A stretch of 64,000 nucleotides of DNA from Verrucomicrobiales bacterium (lineage in GTDB: Bacteria; Verrucomicrobiota; Verrucomicrobiia; Verrucomicrobiales; DEV007). The translations under genes and the position numbers were made by a program. Location of the stretch: positions 1 through 64,000 of the forward strand of contig JAEUHH010000052.1 in assembly GCA_016795505.1 (NCBI GenBank). Direction: 5' to 3'. How positions within the stretch are numbered: the first letter of the stretch is position 1; each line of letters begins with the position of its first letter. The notes under the pieces were generated by a model, which worked only from the letters and a program-made list of their open reading frames with translations, ran no database searches and was not told where the DNA came from. Shown here piece by piece: positions 26,401 to 36,115 of the stretch.

Positions 26401-28856
26401 ACATCACCCAAGGCCACGCTGCGGGTGGCGTGATTCCCCAGCGCCTGCCCGCTGTCCGAGAAAATCCCCGTCCCACCCGTCGCGGCCAGCACCACGATGT
26501 CACTATCGGCATCCGCGTTGTTGGATGGGTTGGAATCAATGACGCCACTCGGCGTCTGCACCCGGGCGGTGTTGGTCACGATGCTCTGTGCGGCCAGGTT
26601 CGCCGTGCCGGCATCGACCACGGTGGCCGTCACGGTGTAGATGACCGAGCCGAGACTCGGCACCGTCACCAGTTCGTCGATGGCGCCGGCGCCGCTGGCG
26701 CTGCCCGCGGCGCCGGGGGTGAAGGCCGCCATCCACGTTACCCCGGTGAGCAGGTCGGAGAAGGTGTCCGTGACCCGCGCGCCGGTCACGGCGGAAGGAC
26801 CGTAGTTGGTGACGTTAATCGTGTAGGTCACCACGCCACCTTGCTGGACTTGCACAACGGGCGAACTCTTGACAATGGAGAGATCGGTCGATGGATAGGT
26901 GTAAACCCGGACTTGGCCAGCGTCCGAGCCATTGGCGTCATTGAAAGGTGCCCCGACGGCAAGCGTGCTGCCGTTGGCAGCCAAGGCGACCGACCAACCC
27001 AGTTGGTCGCCTGCTGCTACTCCAACCAGATCTGTGCCACGCTGAACCCACGCCGTGCCGTTCCAACCAAACACCCTAACTTGACCTGAGTCGGTGCCAT
27101 TTCCTTCATTGAATGCTTCGCCGATAGCAAGCGTATTGCCATCAGTGGAAAGGGCGATTGAGAAGCCAGACAAACCGGTCAAGTCCGGTGCCGGTTCACC
27201 CTCGATGTCAGAGCCCCTCTGGACCCAGGCAGTGCCACTCCAAACAAAAACCCTGACATGACCGGTATCGAGTCCATTGCCGTCGTTCAGCGGCCCCCCG
27301 ACGGCGAGGATGTTGCCATCCTTCGAAAGGGCCACCGAATAGCCCGAGTGGTCCAGGGCGGCCTCTCCATCGATATCAGTTCCTCGTTGGATCCATGCAG
27401 ATCCATTCCAATCAAATACACGGGCATGGCCCGAGTCAGTGCCACCACCATCATTCAATCGGGCCCCTATCGCGATGGTATTACCATTGCCGGAAAGGGC
27501 GATGGATTGACCGAAGTTGTCTCCGGCCCCTTCGCCGTTGATATCGACGCCTCGCTGGACCCAGGAAGAGCCATTCCAAGTAAACACTCTGGCATGGCCT
27601 GAATCAGAACCATTTCCGTCATTGAGGGGAGCGCTGACTGCCAAAGTATTTCCATCGTCCGAAAGAGCCGTGTGGTAGCCGAATCGATCGCCTGCGGCTT
27701 CGCCGTTCAAATCGGCACCGCGCTGAACCCAGGTCGTGCCATTCCAGACAAAGACGCGAGCGTGTCCGGAGTCCGAGCCACCCCCATCATTACGTGAGGC
27801 ACCAATGGCAAGGGTGTTGCCGTCAGCTGAGAGGGCGACGGAGAATCCGGACAGATCTCCGCCGGCTTCGCCGTTGATATCGGTGCCCCTCTGTACCCAG
27901 GCTGCCCCATTCCAGGCATACACACGGACATGACCCGAGTCTGTGCCGTTACCATCATTGCCCAAAGCACCGATTGCGAGAATGCTGCCATCAGTAGATA
28001 AAGCAATGGAACGAGTGAACGATCCGGACTGATCTCCAACCGCCTCCCCGTTGATTGCGCTGCCCTTCTGCGTCCAATCGGGGTCGAGGAACGCATCACC
28101 CATCACCGAGCCCGGCGTCGCCCCGAGCGCATGGTATTCGACCGGCAGGCGGCGCAGGCCGGTGGCCAGGGAGCCACCCATCACATCGGCGCGGACCCCG
28201 GCGAGGTCGCCGAGACCGAGGACATGCCCCTGCTCATGGAGCAGGGTCGACAGCAGATCAAAACGCCCATCCGCCGTCCCGCCTGGCGCGGCTCTGAGCA
28301 AAGCGGATTGGGTGGGGGCAAATTCCTCATCCAGCAACGGCGTCGCATCGACGAACCACGCGCCCGATCCCGCCGCGTCGTCGTCGATCGTGATGGTCAG
28401 TCCATTGGCCCGGCCCAAGTGGACACCCAGATCCGCAATCTCGTAGGTCACCGACTCCAGAGCCGCCAGTTGATCGACCGAAAGGCCCGACTCGATCCAA
28501 CGCTGCTTTGCTGCCTGGGCGACGGCGGCGAGGGTCTCGGCATTCAGGTGCCCCCCACTCGGCACCAGGTTGACCGGGGTGGGACCGCTCGCGGCGGAAG
28601 ATACCTGCCCCCCGGCACTGGCGCCGCCGCTGGCACCGGCCGCTGTCGTCGCATCGGTCCCAGGCGCGGCCTCGGGCTGGGTGTCGGCGGCCTCCGCGTC
28701 CGGCGCCTCGACCGGCGCTGCGGAGAAAAGCACCCGGGGCTCCAACGCCTCGATCTGGGGACGGGCCGCCGGCAGCGGGGCCAGCGAACCGGCGGGAGTA
28801 ACGGTCGAGCCGTCGGCGGAGAGGTGGGAGAGGAGGTGGCGAACAAGCGTTTTCAT
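23442..28856 (-). CDS. Giant mosaic surface protein: LEPR leader, metalloprotease motif, FG-GAP and DUF11 repeats
   Basis: 1804 residues from ATG 28856 (MKTLVRHLLSHL). Near residues 36-48, IEALEPRVLFSAA is the LEPR-type export leader common in this phylum. HEQGHVLGLGD (about residues 224-234) is a zinc-metalloprotease HExxHxxGxxD motif. Then come about eight FG-GAP-type repeats (LAIGASRNDGGGSDSGHARV, AWVQRG), one DUF11 domain (QQGGVVTYTINVTNYGPSAV), about seven VCBS/FG-GAP repeats (LGDLDGDGDLDLVEGN, with DGDGD calcium loops), and a C-terminal beta-helix of about 600 residues (ASGSVSNGNGIFLTGGTQIR). It is likely secreted or cell-surface exposed. Whether the protease part is active is unknown. 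Confidence 0.85.
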   Translation of the reverse strand: MKTLVRHLLSHLSADGSTVTPAGSLAPLPAARPQIEALEPRVLFSAAPVEAPDAEAADTQPEAAPGTDATTAAGASGGASAGGQVSSAASGPTPVNLVPSGGHLNAETLAAVAQAAKQRWIESGLSVDQLAALESVTYEIADLGVHLGRANGLTITIDDDAAGSGAWFVDATPLLDEEFAPTQSALLRAAPGGTADGRFDLLSTLLHEQGHVLGLGDLAGVRADVMGGSLATGLRRLPVEYHALGATPGSVMGDAFLDPDWTQKGSAINGEAVGDQSGSFTRSIALSTDGSILAIGALGNDGNGTDSGHVRVYAWNGAAWVQRGTDINGEAGGDLSGFSVALSADGNTLAIGASRNDGGGSDSGHARVFVWNGTTWVQRGADLNGEAAGDRFGYHTALSDDGNTLAVSAPLNDGNGSDSGHARVFTWNGSSWVQRGVDINGEGAGDNFGQSIALSGNGNTIAIGARLNDGGGTDSGHARVFDWNGSAWIQRGTDIDGEAALDHSGYSVALSKDGNILAVGGPLNDGNGLDTGHVRVFVWSGTAWVQRGSDIEGEPAPDLTGLSGFSIALSTDGNTLAIGEAFNEGNGTDSGQVRVFGWNGTAWVQRGTDLVGVAAGDQLGWSVALAANGSTLAVGAPFNDANGSDAGQVRVYTYPSTDLSIVKSSPVVQVQQGGVVTYTINVTNYGPSAVTGARVTDTFSDLLTGVTWMAAFTPGAAGSASGAGAIDELVTVPSLGSVIYTVTATVVDAGTANLAAQSIVTNTARVQTPSGVIDSNPSNNADADSDIVVLAATGGTGIFSDSGQALGNHATRSVALGDVDGDGDLDIVEGNNGQTNLVWINDGAGRFTNSGQSLGSHGTWMIALGDLDGDGDLDYVEANGANPGGFTQPNRVWMNDGLGNFTDSGQLLENLSTGAIALGDLDNDGDLDLVEGNYNGPNFAWFNNGSGIFGKGSQMIAAALTESIALGDVDGDGDLDMVEGNFNQGNRVWLNNGVGSFTNSGQSLGSNATASIALGDLDGDGDLDLVEGNRNQANRVWINDGNGTFVDSGQTLGSNSEVLILGDLDADGDLDVVAGGFGNPNRVWLNDGFGVFADNGQSIGNSFTDNLALGDLDNDGALDLVEGNNNQPNRVWINEPLTHATTAVLIDNAGNLVIRDILGGSTADNVVIKRVTDPDTLIDYLSILDKTNTVGTVIPGALELKQHEVRVEWGTWSGDVIIDLRGGDDTVTFSGVLGILPGGLRVIDGAGFDRTVLKGALTLADDHDASLVSERIEGAKGGALTVGGTGSILLEATGGAGQFDGIKLSGNTLKATGSGDITLRGTSGNTGDGNDGIYLTKSTLEVATGNITLTGTGASGSVSNGNGIFLTGGTQIRQHAGGGGGLITLAGTSSASGQNANGIKLTGAASLQARGGGAIQIQGTAPDGTKGNRGVIISGFVRTESGNLTIHGSGGDNGDKNIGVVLNKAKVASSNGGTLLITGTAGSGAKNNTGLSLVSSTVSTTGAGSVTLTGTGSETTKSLGLSLNKSTVSAVNGSLILTGVATATGAGGGNLGLKLSSTTLEITGTGGSGSVTLHGTGGGTLDKNAGIQLTKSGITVAGTGGIELIGEAPAGSGGGNSGVIIGAETQLNTASGDIVIEGTARGTGKNNVGVLFNKATVTATGGNIDVTGRGSVTGTETGNTGITVKGSSMTAGGGIFLTGTGGRGTKYNHGLYLYPATLNAGGSLVLLGTADSLTSGTLNTGVYAALGTVLNGGTGSSITGFGGGGAAGHGIYFKADTNTTVPLTSIVGTKGSGTGSDETGGFVF

Positions 28857-29924
28857 CGGTTCCAAGGATTCGTAGGGTTTTCGGCAGGATGGATGACCCA
28901 TCCGGTCACCAGCCCAGCGTCAGCCGAGCGACCCATCTTTGTGAAAACGGTCAGATTTGCAATAAAAAACTTAATTGGAAGACGGGACCTTTCCGGCAGT
29001 CGGGTGGCGCACGCCAAGCCCGTCGCCACAGGGCCGGTCGGGTCGGGTGGGTAGCACCCGATGGCTGAAACAGGGTTAGGGATTTCCCTATTAGCTTCCT
29101 TCCAGAGCCAAGGAGAGAGCTGACTCCATCGTCTTTACTTCCGCAGCCCTCCGTAGCCACCGAGGTCGTTTCCGTAGCCACGGAAATCCTTTCCGGAGTC
29201 TCGACGAAGGGAGGGATTTCAGCTTTGGTTCATCGATTGTGAATAATCTGTGAAAAAATGTCTGTTTGGACGGTTCCGGAGGCAGCGGTCGAGGGGTGGG
29301 AGAGAGAACCCTGTCACCGCTCCGATCAAACAGGGTCTGATCCGCGGGAATCCGAGGGCGGGAGGGGGCCAAACCCTCCCCCGGCATCCCTGCTCCCCGG
29401 TCACGAAGCTCAGGTCACTCCGGCGTTGGTGCCATAACCCAGCGGAAGTGGATTCATTTTTTTTCGACCAGTTATTTGAGAAAGGGTTGGCCTCCGAAAC
29501 CCGGCGAGCAAAGAGCGAATCGAATGGATTGCCGCGTCGGCTCCGCCGCGCCCTTTATCCTCAGGTTGATCGACGCCCCCTTCATTTCCCGGCCTCCACT
29601 AATGGCCCATCGTGGGGCCCCACAGTAAACAGCCCGGTTACCCTGCCACCTCCGGCCAGTGTCGCATACAGCCCGGTCATCAAACATTGCTCAGAAATCG
29701 CCCTCCGCGTGAAGTTTACTACCAAAAACACCCCGCACCCCCGGTTTGCACCCTGCGGAGGTGCCTCTTCCAGTCGGTGAGCCGGACGATCTTCGGCGGG
29801 GTTTGGGCCAGTGCGGAGGTTGCAGAGGACGGGCAGTGCCCTTTGGCATGGCGGAGCCAAAGTGGGAGATGTCACTGCACAACCGCGCGCTTGACAATGA
29901 TGGTTGCCGTGATGCCTTTGGTTC
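28857..29924. other. 1068-base gap with one dispersed repeat
   Basis: No credible gene. It holds the presumed promoter of the giant gene near 28900-28980 and the dispersed repeat copy at 29307-29350. The short overlapping ORFs have no recognisable pattern. Confidence 0.5.
29307..29350 (+). repeat. Dispersed repeat copy, intergenic
   Basis: Reads AACCCTGTCACCGCTCCGAT then CAAACAGGGT and CTGATCCGCGGGAA, matching the copy inside nosZ and those at 51637 and 62427. Here the outer ACCCTGT and inner ACAGGGT form an inverted repeat. Confidence 0.7.
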
Positions 29925-31502
29925 ATGGACCAAAGGAGGAACCGACCAACGCATCGCATTTGTCGTTTCCTTTTGATTTCCGTCCTCGTGGCAGCAGGCA
30001 TCGGGGAAGGTCATGCCGAGCAAGAGGATGCGGCTCTGCTCGCAACGGCTATCGATCAGGAGATCGAGGCCCGCTTGAGCCGCGAGGGAGTTCCGGCTGC
30101 GGCATTGTCGGATGACGCCGAATTCGTGCGCCGGATTCATCTCGATCTCCATGGCGCGGTGCCGCCCCTCAGTGAGGTGAAGGACTTCCTCGCCGATGGC
30201 GGAAAGGACAAACGCGCCCGGCTCGTCGACACCCTGCTAGCTGAAGAGCGCTACGGCCGATATCTCGCCGACCTCTGGCAGGGCTACCTGATCTCACCGC
30301 TCGCCGACGATCAGGAGAAACGGGCCGACCGATTCCGGCAATGGCTGGCCGACCAGTTCAACACGAAGACCTGGGATGCGATCGTCACCGAATTGCTCAC
30401 CGCCACCGGGAGGATGGAGGACAACCCGGCGGTCACCTATCTCATTGAGGGCCGGTTGCCCAGGACCGTGCCGGACCTGACAGACCTGACCTCTCGCTAT
30501 GTCCTCGGGATCCGGCTGAACTGTGCCCAATGCCACGATCATCCCTTCGTGAACTGGAAGCAGGAGGAGTTCTGGGGGATGGCGGCCTTCTTCACTCAGA
30601 TCCAGACGCCGAAGCGCGCCAAGCAGGTCTATGAGAAGGGCGTGGTGGACGATCCGACCCTGACCCTGGCGACCCTCAACGAGGCGGGGGCCCCGGACGG
30701 CTTCGTGCTGCGTCCGCCGACCTTTCTCGGAGGGACGGAGTTGCCGCCCGCAAGCAGAGCGACGGCGCATCGTGTCTCCCTAGCCCGGTGGATCACGGTG
30801 CCGGAGAATCCCTATTTTGCCCGCGCGGCGGTGAACCGGACCTGGTGGCGGCTGTTCGGGCGTGGCCTCGTCCAGCCGGTGGACGACATGCACGAAGCCA
30901 ATGCGCCGAGCCATCCGGAACTGCTGGACCTGCTGGCGCGACGGTTCACGGAGTCCGGCTACGACCTGAAATTCCTTACCCGCGCCATCGTGTTGAGCCG
31001 CGCCTACCAGCGCACCGGCCAATCCGGCGAGGCGGACGAGCGGCAGGCGGCACTCTTCGGCGCCATGTCCGTCAAGGTGTTGTCCGCTGGGCAGCTGTAT
31101 GATTCACTGGAATCCATCACCGGTCCGGCGGCGAAGGTTATGGGGATCGAGGGTCGGCAGCAGGGTCCCCGGTGGGAGTTCACCCAGTTTTTCGGCGAGG
31201 CCGGCGATCCCGATCCCCTGGCCTACCGTCGTGGAGTCCCCCATCTTTTGCGCCAGATGAATTCGGGTCAATTCACGGGGCGGAACCTGGGCGAACTCGT
31301 CTCGCGACTCAGCATGGGCGCCGATCCATCGCCTGAGGCCATCGCCTCGGACCTGTTTTTGACCATTCTCTCGCGGCCGCCACGGGCCGACGAGCTCCCC
31401 CAGATCCAGGCCCACCTCGATCGCTCCGGAACGGCCGCCGACGGACTGCGCGAACTCGCGTGGGTGCTGCTCATGACGAGCGAGTTTTCCCTGAACCACT
31501 GA
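29925..31502 (+). CDS. DUF1549/DUF1553 c-type cytochrome-like protein
   Basis: 525 residues from ATG 29925, with a signal segment (FLLISVLVAAGIGEGHA). DUF1549 runs to about residue 235 with one haem-type motif, CAQCHDHPF (Cys200, Cys203, His204). DUF1553 follows (NPYFARAAVNRTWWRLFGRG, SHPELLDLLARRF, RAYQRTGQ). It lies 28 bases upstream of its DUF1501 partner. No ribosome binding site stands in front of the ATG; an AGGAGG lies inside the first codons, so the true start may be a little further in. Function unknown; an exported redox or surface role is inferred. Confidence 0.85.
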   Translation: MDQRRNRPTHRICRFLLISVLVAAGIGEGHAEQEDAALLATAIDQEIEARLSREGVPAAALSDDAEFVRRIHLDLHGAVPPLSEVKDFLADGGKDKRARLVDTLLAEERYGRYLADLWQGYLISPLADDQEKRADRFRQWLADQFNTKTWDAIVTELLTATGRMEDNPAVTYLIEGRLPRTVPDLTDLTSRYVLGIRLNCAQCHDHPFVNWKQEEFWGMAAFFTQIQTPKRAKQVYEKGVVDDPTLTLATLNEAGAPDGFVLRPPTFLGGTELPPASRATAHRVSLARWITVPENPYFARAAVNRTWWRLFGRGLVQPVDDMHEANAPSHPELLDLLARRFTESGYDLKFLTRAIVLSRAYQRTGQSGEADERQAALFGAMSVKVLSAGQLYDSLESITGPAAKVMGIEGRQQGPRWEFTQFFGEAGDPDPLAYRRGVPHLLRQMNSGQFTGRNLGELVSRLSMGADPSPEAIASDLFLTILSRPPRADELPQIQAHLDRSGTAADGLRELAWVLLMTSEFSLNH

Positions 31503-31530
31503 GGGTCGAATCCCTCGCCAGAAACCCACT

Positions 31531-32871
31531 ATGCCACCGCCCCTCGACCGACGAACCTTTCTCGCCGCCTCGGCGGCGGGCCTCCCCCTCAACGGCTGGC
31601 TGGGCCGACTGGCGTCGGCCGCCCCCGGGGGACCGCGACCCAAGGCGTGCATCCTGCTTTGGATGGCGGGCGGCCCCAGCCACATCGACACCTTCGACCC
31701 CAAACCCGAGGCCCCGGCCGAGATCCGCGGCGAATTCCAGGCCATCGAAACCTCGGTGCCGGGAATCCGCATCAGCGAGCACTTTCCGCGCTTCGCGAAG
31801 CTGATGCGTCACGCTGCCATTCTCCGCGGCATGAGCACCTTGGAATCGGACCACAAGCTCGCCACCTACCATCTCCACACCGGCTACCAGAATCGCTCTG
31901 GAGTCGTGGCCTTCCCGAGCCTGGGTGCCATCGTCGCCAAGGAACTGGGCAAACGCGATGTTGCGCTGCCGAATTTCATCACCATCGGACGCGGTCCGCA
32001 GGAGGCGCTGGGCTCGGGATTCCTCGGGCCGGAACAACAAGCTCTGACCGTGAACGATCCCGTGCGCGGACTCGACTTCATCGAGCCGGCCGACGAGCCG
32101 GAGGCCTTCGCCCGGCAGATGGAGCTGCTGCACGGCTTTGACGAGGCGTTCCATGCCCGCCACCGGAGTCCGGCCGCCGAAGCCCATCGCCTCTCGGTGG
32201 ATCGCGCGGTGCGGCTGATGAACTCGGAGCAGAAGGAGGCGTTCGACCTTTCGAAGGAGCCGACCAATCTTCGCGAACTCTACAGTCCACCGGCCTCGGC
32301 GACCGTTCCCGCGGCCGCCGGTGGCAAGATGGTGAAGATGGGCGGCGGCGAGAGCCCCGGCAGCTTCGGCCAGGGATGCCTCATGGCCCGCCGCCTCGTC
32401 GAGGCCGGGGTGCCCTTCGTCGAGGTGGTCATGGGCGACGGGGTCGGCTGGGACACGCACCGCGACAACTTTCCGCGGGTCCGCGCCCTGTCGCAGGAGT
32501 GCGATGCCGCCATGGCCGCCCTCGTCACCGACCTTGAGAACCGCGGCCTCCTCGATTCGACTCTGGTCGTGTGGATGGGCGAGTTCGGACGAACGCCCCA
32601 GTGCACCGGGGGTGGTCGCAACCATTGGTCGCGTGCGTGGAGCAGCGTGCTGATCGGCGGAGGAATCCGGGGTGGCCAGGTCGTGGGTCGCACCGACCGC
32701 GATGGGGCTACCGTGGTCGACCGCCCCATCAGCGTCCCCGATTTCCTCGCGACGATCTGCACGATCCTGGGCATCGACTACCAACGGGAAAACCGGCCCA
32801 AAGGAGTCGATCGACCGATCCCGATCGTGGACACGAGCAAGGAGATTACGCTGCTGACGGAGCTGCTGTAG
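31531..32871 (+). CDS. DUF1501 family protein (Tat-exported)
   Basis: 446 residues. Tat leader DRRTFLAASAAGLPL at the N-terminus, then CILLWMAGGPSHIDTFDPKP, GSGFLGPEQQALTVNDPVRG, GDGVGWDTHRDNFPR and TLVVWMGEFGRTPQ, all conserved in DUF1501. It sits between two DUF1549/1553 genes on the same strand and probably acts with one or both. Biochemical activity is unknown. Confidence 0.87.
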   Translation: MPPPLDRRTFLAASAAGLPLNGWLGRLASAAPGGPRPKACILLWMAGGPSHIDTFDPKPEAPAEIRGEFQAIETSVPGIRISEHFPRFAKLMRHAAILRGMSTLESDHKLATYHLHTGYQNRSGVVAFPSLGAIVAKELGKRDVALPNFITIGRGPQEALGSGFLGPEQQALTVNDPVRGLDFIEPADEPEAFARQMELLHGFDEAFHARHRSPAAEAHRLSVDRAVRLMNSEQKEAFDLSKEPTNLRELYSPPASATVPAAAGGKMVKMGGGESPGSFGQGCLMARRLVEAGVPFVEVVMGDGVGWDTHRDNFPRVRALSQECDAAMAALVTDLENRGLLDSTLVVWMGEFGRTPQCTGGGRNHWSRAWSSVLIGGGIRGGQVVGRTDRDGATVVDRPISVPDFLATICTILGIDYQRENRPKGVDRPIPIVDTSKEITLLTELL

Positions 32872-33010
32872 CAACCGAGGGGCCATCAGGAGCGAACCCC
32901 GGGCGGGAATTCCCAGCCGTGGGGCGCAATGAGGCCGATTGGCGGCAAAGGGGTATTCCGGGTATTCTCCCGCAAAGAGCTTGAAACCTTCCCAGCTGAA
33001 AGGTTTTGAA

Positions 33011-35380
33011 ATGGAACGCCTCCCCATCATGACCGCAAATCCGACCATTCTGGCACTGGCCGCCTTGAGCGTTGTCGCAGCCGTGTCTCCGGGTGCGACC
33101 GCCTCCTCGCCCGCTCCCCTCACACCCGAACAGCGCATTGATCAACTGGTCGAGGCCAAGCTCAAGCAGCAGGGCATCCAGCCCAACGCCTCGATCGATG
33201 ACGCCACGTTCCTACGAAGGATCTATCTAGACATCGTCGGACGCATCCCCACCGTCGAAGAGGCCGAGGATTTCCACGGCCGGGACTACCCGAACAAACG
33301 GGAGCGACTCATTGAGGAATTGCTCCAATCGGAGGGCTACGTCAGCCACTTCTTCCATTTTTGGGCAGACATCCTCCGGATCAACGCCGACCAGCCCAAC
33401 AGCGCCCCGCAGGCCGAAGCGGCCTACCAGCTCTGGGTGAAGCGCGCCCTGCGCCAAAACCTTCCCTACGATCGCTTCGTCCGTGAGCTCATCACCGCGC
33501 GGGGCTATGTCTGGGACAATGGTGCGGTCGGCTACTACCTGCGGGACCGTGGCATGCCGCTGGACAACATGTCCAACACCGTGCGCATCTTCTTGGGGAC
33601 CCGTCTGGAGTGCGCTCAGTGCCACAACCACCCCTTCGACAAGTGGACGCAGATGGATTACTACAAGATGGCGGCCTTCAGCTACGGCGTCGATGCGAAC
33701 CGGTCCTATCACACGCCCAATCGGGAGGCATTCGACCGTTATGAAAAGGAGACCCGCGCCACCCTTTTCCACGAGGCGGTCGGCGTGGCAAATTTCCCGC
33801 CGGTTGAGAGCGAAGCCAATCTCAACCGGATCCTCGGCCAACGGGATTTCCCCAATCGTCTGAAACGGCTGGGCATGACCCACGGGCAATTCGTCGAATA
33901 CGCTCGGAAGGGCCTCGCCGCCACCCAGTCGTTCGACGAACAGGCCCAGAGGATGCGGAAGGCCGTCACCGCTCTCTACAAGCCGATTCAGTATGTCGCC
34001 GTCTCGGAAACCGAGAGGCCCCTGAAGCTGCCGCACGACTATCAGTACGAGGACGCCAAGCCCTTCGACGTGGTCCGGGCCGCGACCCCGTTCGGGGATC
34101 CGATCGACCTTGCGAACCTCCAGGGAGGCCCAGTCGAAGCTTACGCGAACTGGATGACGAGCCGCGACAACCCCGCCTTCACCCGAGTGATCGCCAACCG
34201 ACTCTGGAAGGAAGTGTTCGGCGTCGGGATCATCGAACCCGTCGATGAATTGACCGACCAGACCCAGCCCTCCCATCCGGAGCTGATGGCCTATCTGGAA
34301 TCGCTCATGCGGGAACTCAACTATGACATGAAGGCCTACCTGAAGGTGCTCTACAACACCCGGGCCTACCAGCGCGCCGCCGACGCCAACGAAATCGTCC
34401 TTGGCGAGCCCTACCACTTCCCGGGGCCGATCCTCCGCCGGATGAGCGCCGAACAGATCTGGGATTCCGTGGTGGCTCTCGCCATTCCGGAGGCCGATAC
34501 CTACCGACCCCGGCTCAAAGAGCAACTGGCAGGCATCAAAAAAATTCGCGAAATCTACGAATCCCTTGAGGATCGCGATCCGGAGGAATACCTCGCCATG
34601 GTGCTCGAACTGGGCAACGCGATCGCTGCCGTCTTCGCCGAGGAGGAAGTTCTCCGTCAGAAGCTCTACGAGGCCCGCGATGACGAGCCATCGGAGCGAT
34701 ACGCCCAATTGCGCGCGGAGCTGCGCGAAACGGCAAAGAAGATCGACCGGGCCATCGTGGAGATCGGTTACCAACACACGGAAGTCGAGGTGGACGCCGC
34801 CGAACTTCTGGCGGCGTTGGGGACGGGCGATGCCCGGTTGACCGTCGAGAAGAATGGCGGAGGAGAGAAGGAGAACGCCCGCAACACACTGACCAGCCTT
34901 CCCAACCCCAGGCTGCCTGAGCCCCCTGCAGATTTGGACAAGAATGCCCGCCAGAGGTGGAACCGGGAAAAGAAGGAGGACCTTCAAACGTTCAACAAAG
35001 TGGTGGCCTCGATGGCACGCGCCTCCGAACTGGAGTCGCCCGCTCCCCGCGGCCATTTCCTGCGCGAGTTCGGTCAGTCCGATCGCGAGGTGATCGAGCA
35101 CGCCGCAGATCATGCGTCCGTGCCCCAGGCGCTCCATCTCCTGAACGGAACGATCATCGAGGCCCTGACCAATCCCTACGCGGAGTTCGGTCGACGCATG
35201 GACGCCGTGGGGTCTCCGGAGGAGAAAATCCGGATCATCTTCCAGGCGATGCTAGCTCGCCAGCCGACCGAGCGGGAAATGGATTTGGCCAGGAATGAGG
35301 TCGCGACCAATGGTGAGACCGCCTATGAAGGGCTTGTCTGGGCCTTGCTCAATACCCAGCAATTCCTGTTTGTCCAGTAA
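33011..35380 (+). CDS. DUF1549/DUF1553 cytochrome-like protein with long insert
   Basis: Start at ATG 33011, with AAAGG 8-12 bases upstream; ATG 33029 is an alternative, and both precede a signal peptide. 789 residues, longer than the other copies. DUF1549 has CAQCHNHPFDKW (Cys201, Cys204, His205). DUF1553 is interrupted by a charged, coiled-coil-like insert of about 180 residues (around 500-670: EDRDPEEYLAMVLELGNAIA, DARLTVEKNGGGEKENARNT). The end (TEREMDLARNEVATNG, ALLNTQQFLFVQ) is typical. It belongs to the 29.9-35.4 kb gene set. Confidence 0.85.
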   Translation: MERLPIMTANPTILALAALSVVAAVSPGATASSPAPLTPEQRIDQLVEAKLKQQGIQPNASIDDATFLRRIYLDIVGRIPTVEEAEDFHGRDYPNKRERLIEELLQSEGYVSHFFHFWADILRINADQPNSAPQAEAAYQLWVKRALRQNLPYDRFVRELITARGYVWDNGAVGYYLRDRGMPLDNMSNTVRIFLGTRLECAQCHNHPFDKWTQMDYYKMAAFSYGVDANRSYHTPNREAFDRYEKETRATLFHEAVGVANFPPVESEANLNRILGQRDFPNRLKRLGMTHGQFVEYARKGLAATQSFDEQAQRMRKAVTALYKPIQYVAVSETERPLKLPHDYQYEDAKPFDVVRAATPFGDPIDLANLQGGPVEAYANWMTSRDNPAFTRVIANRLWKEVFGVGIIEPVDELTDQTQPSHPELMAYLESLMRELNYDMKAYLKVLYNTRAYQRAADANEIVLGEPYHFPGPILRRMSAEQIWDSVVALAIPEADTYRPRLKEQLAGIKKIREIYESLEDRDPEEYLAMVLELGNAIAAVFAEEEVLRQKLYEARDDEPSERYAQLRAELRETAKKIDRAIVEIGYQHTEVEVDAAELLAALGTGDARLTVEKNGGGEKENARNTLTSLPNPRLPEPPADLDKNARQRWNREKKEDLQTFNKVVASMARASELESPAPRGHFLREFGQSDREVIEHAADHASVPQALHLLNGTIIEALTNPYAEFGRRMDAVGSPEEKIRIIFQAMLARQPTEREMDLARNEVATNGETAYEGLVWALLNTQQFLFVQ

Positions 35381-36115
35381 GCGAGGGCGGATCCGCAAAC
35401 CAGTCGGTACCTCTGGTCATCAGCGGGTCGCCACCGCCGTCGATTCCAAGGAATCAGGTTCTTCGAAGCCGAGAAGGGATGGAGCCATGCTCTGGGGATT
35501 CCCCACAGTGCAGAATCGAAAATCCCGAAGCGTGCGCGAAGACGCTCGCGAAGCTCCAAACCGGCAACCCTGAGGAAATAACCTTTTTTCCCTTTGGCTG
35601 AAGGAATCTGTCGAAGCGCTGCCAGAAGATCTATCCGCCCCGGCTCCAGCCGGTGCCCTCCGTCCAAGCCACCAGCAGATCCCCCGAGCGGTCGGAGCCG
35701 AGGGAGGGATGTTTGCAGCCGCCAGGGGCAACAGGCAGGGCTCTGATTTCGGTGATCCCTTCCTTTTCCTCTTCCCAACACCCCAGATAGATCTGACCTC
35801 CACGTTCTCAAGCCCATGGTCACGCGGTCACTGCTCTCCGAGATGCTCATGCTGCCCATCGGACAAAGGTTGATCTCCCATCGGTCGATGATCTCGTGCG
35901 TCCGGGTCCTCCCACCGTCCTTAGAGAAGAGGGCGGCGATGTCCCGAAATCGCCTGACCGGGTGGGGCGGAACTTTTCTTAGCTATCAAAGTTCCACATC
36001 CAAAACATCGGAAGCACCCATAAGCATTTTTTGCCGACCTTCTCTACCGTTACCGGCCCAAAGCCTTCGTTGGGGACACCTTCCCGCACCGCCCCACCTG
36101 GCAGGGACTCGTTCC
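35381..36115. other. 735-base gap, no recognised content
   Basis: Only overlapping low-quality ORFs are present on both strands. Two convergent genes (DUF1553 and the WYL regulator) end at its borders, so terminators are expected. No strong hairpin with a T run was seen. Confidence 0.45.

Noticed and set aside
35323-35859. A 178-codon minus-strand frame in the 35.4-36.1 kb gap
   Set aside because: It overlaps the end of the DUF1553 gene, has no recognisable motif and competes with another frame of similar quality.
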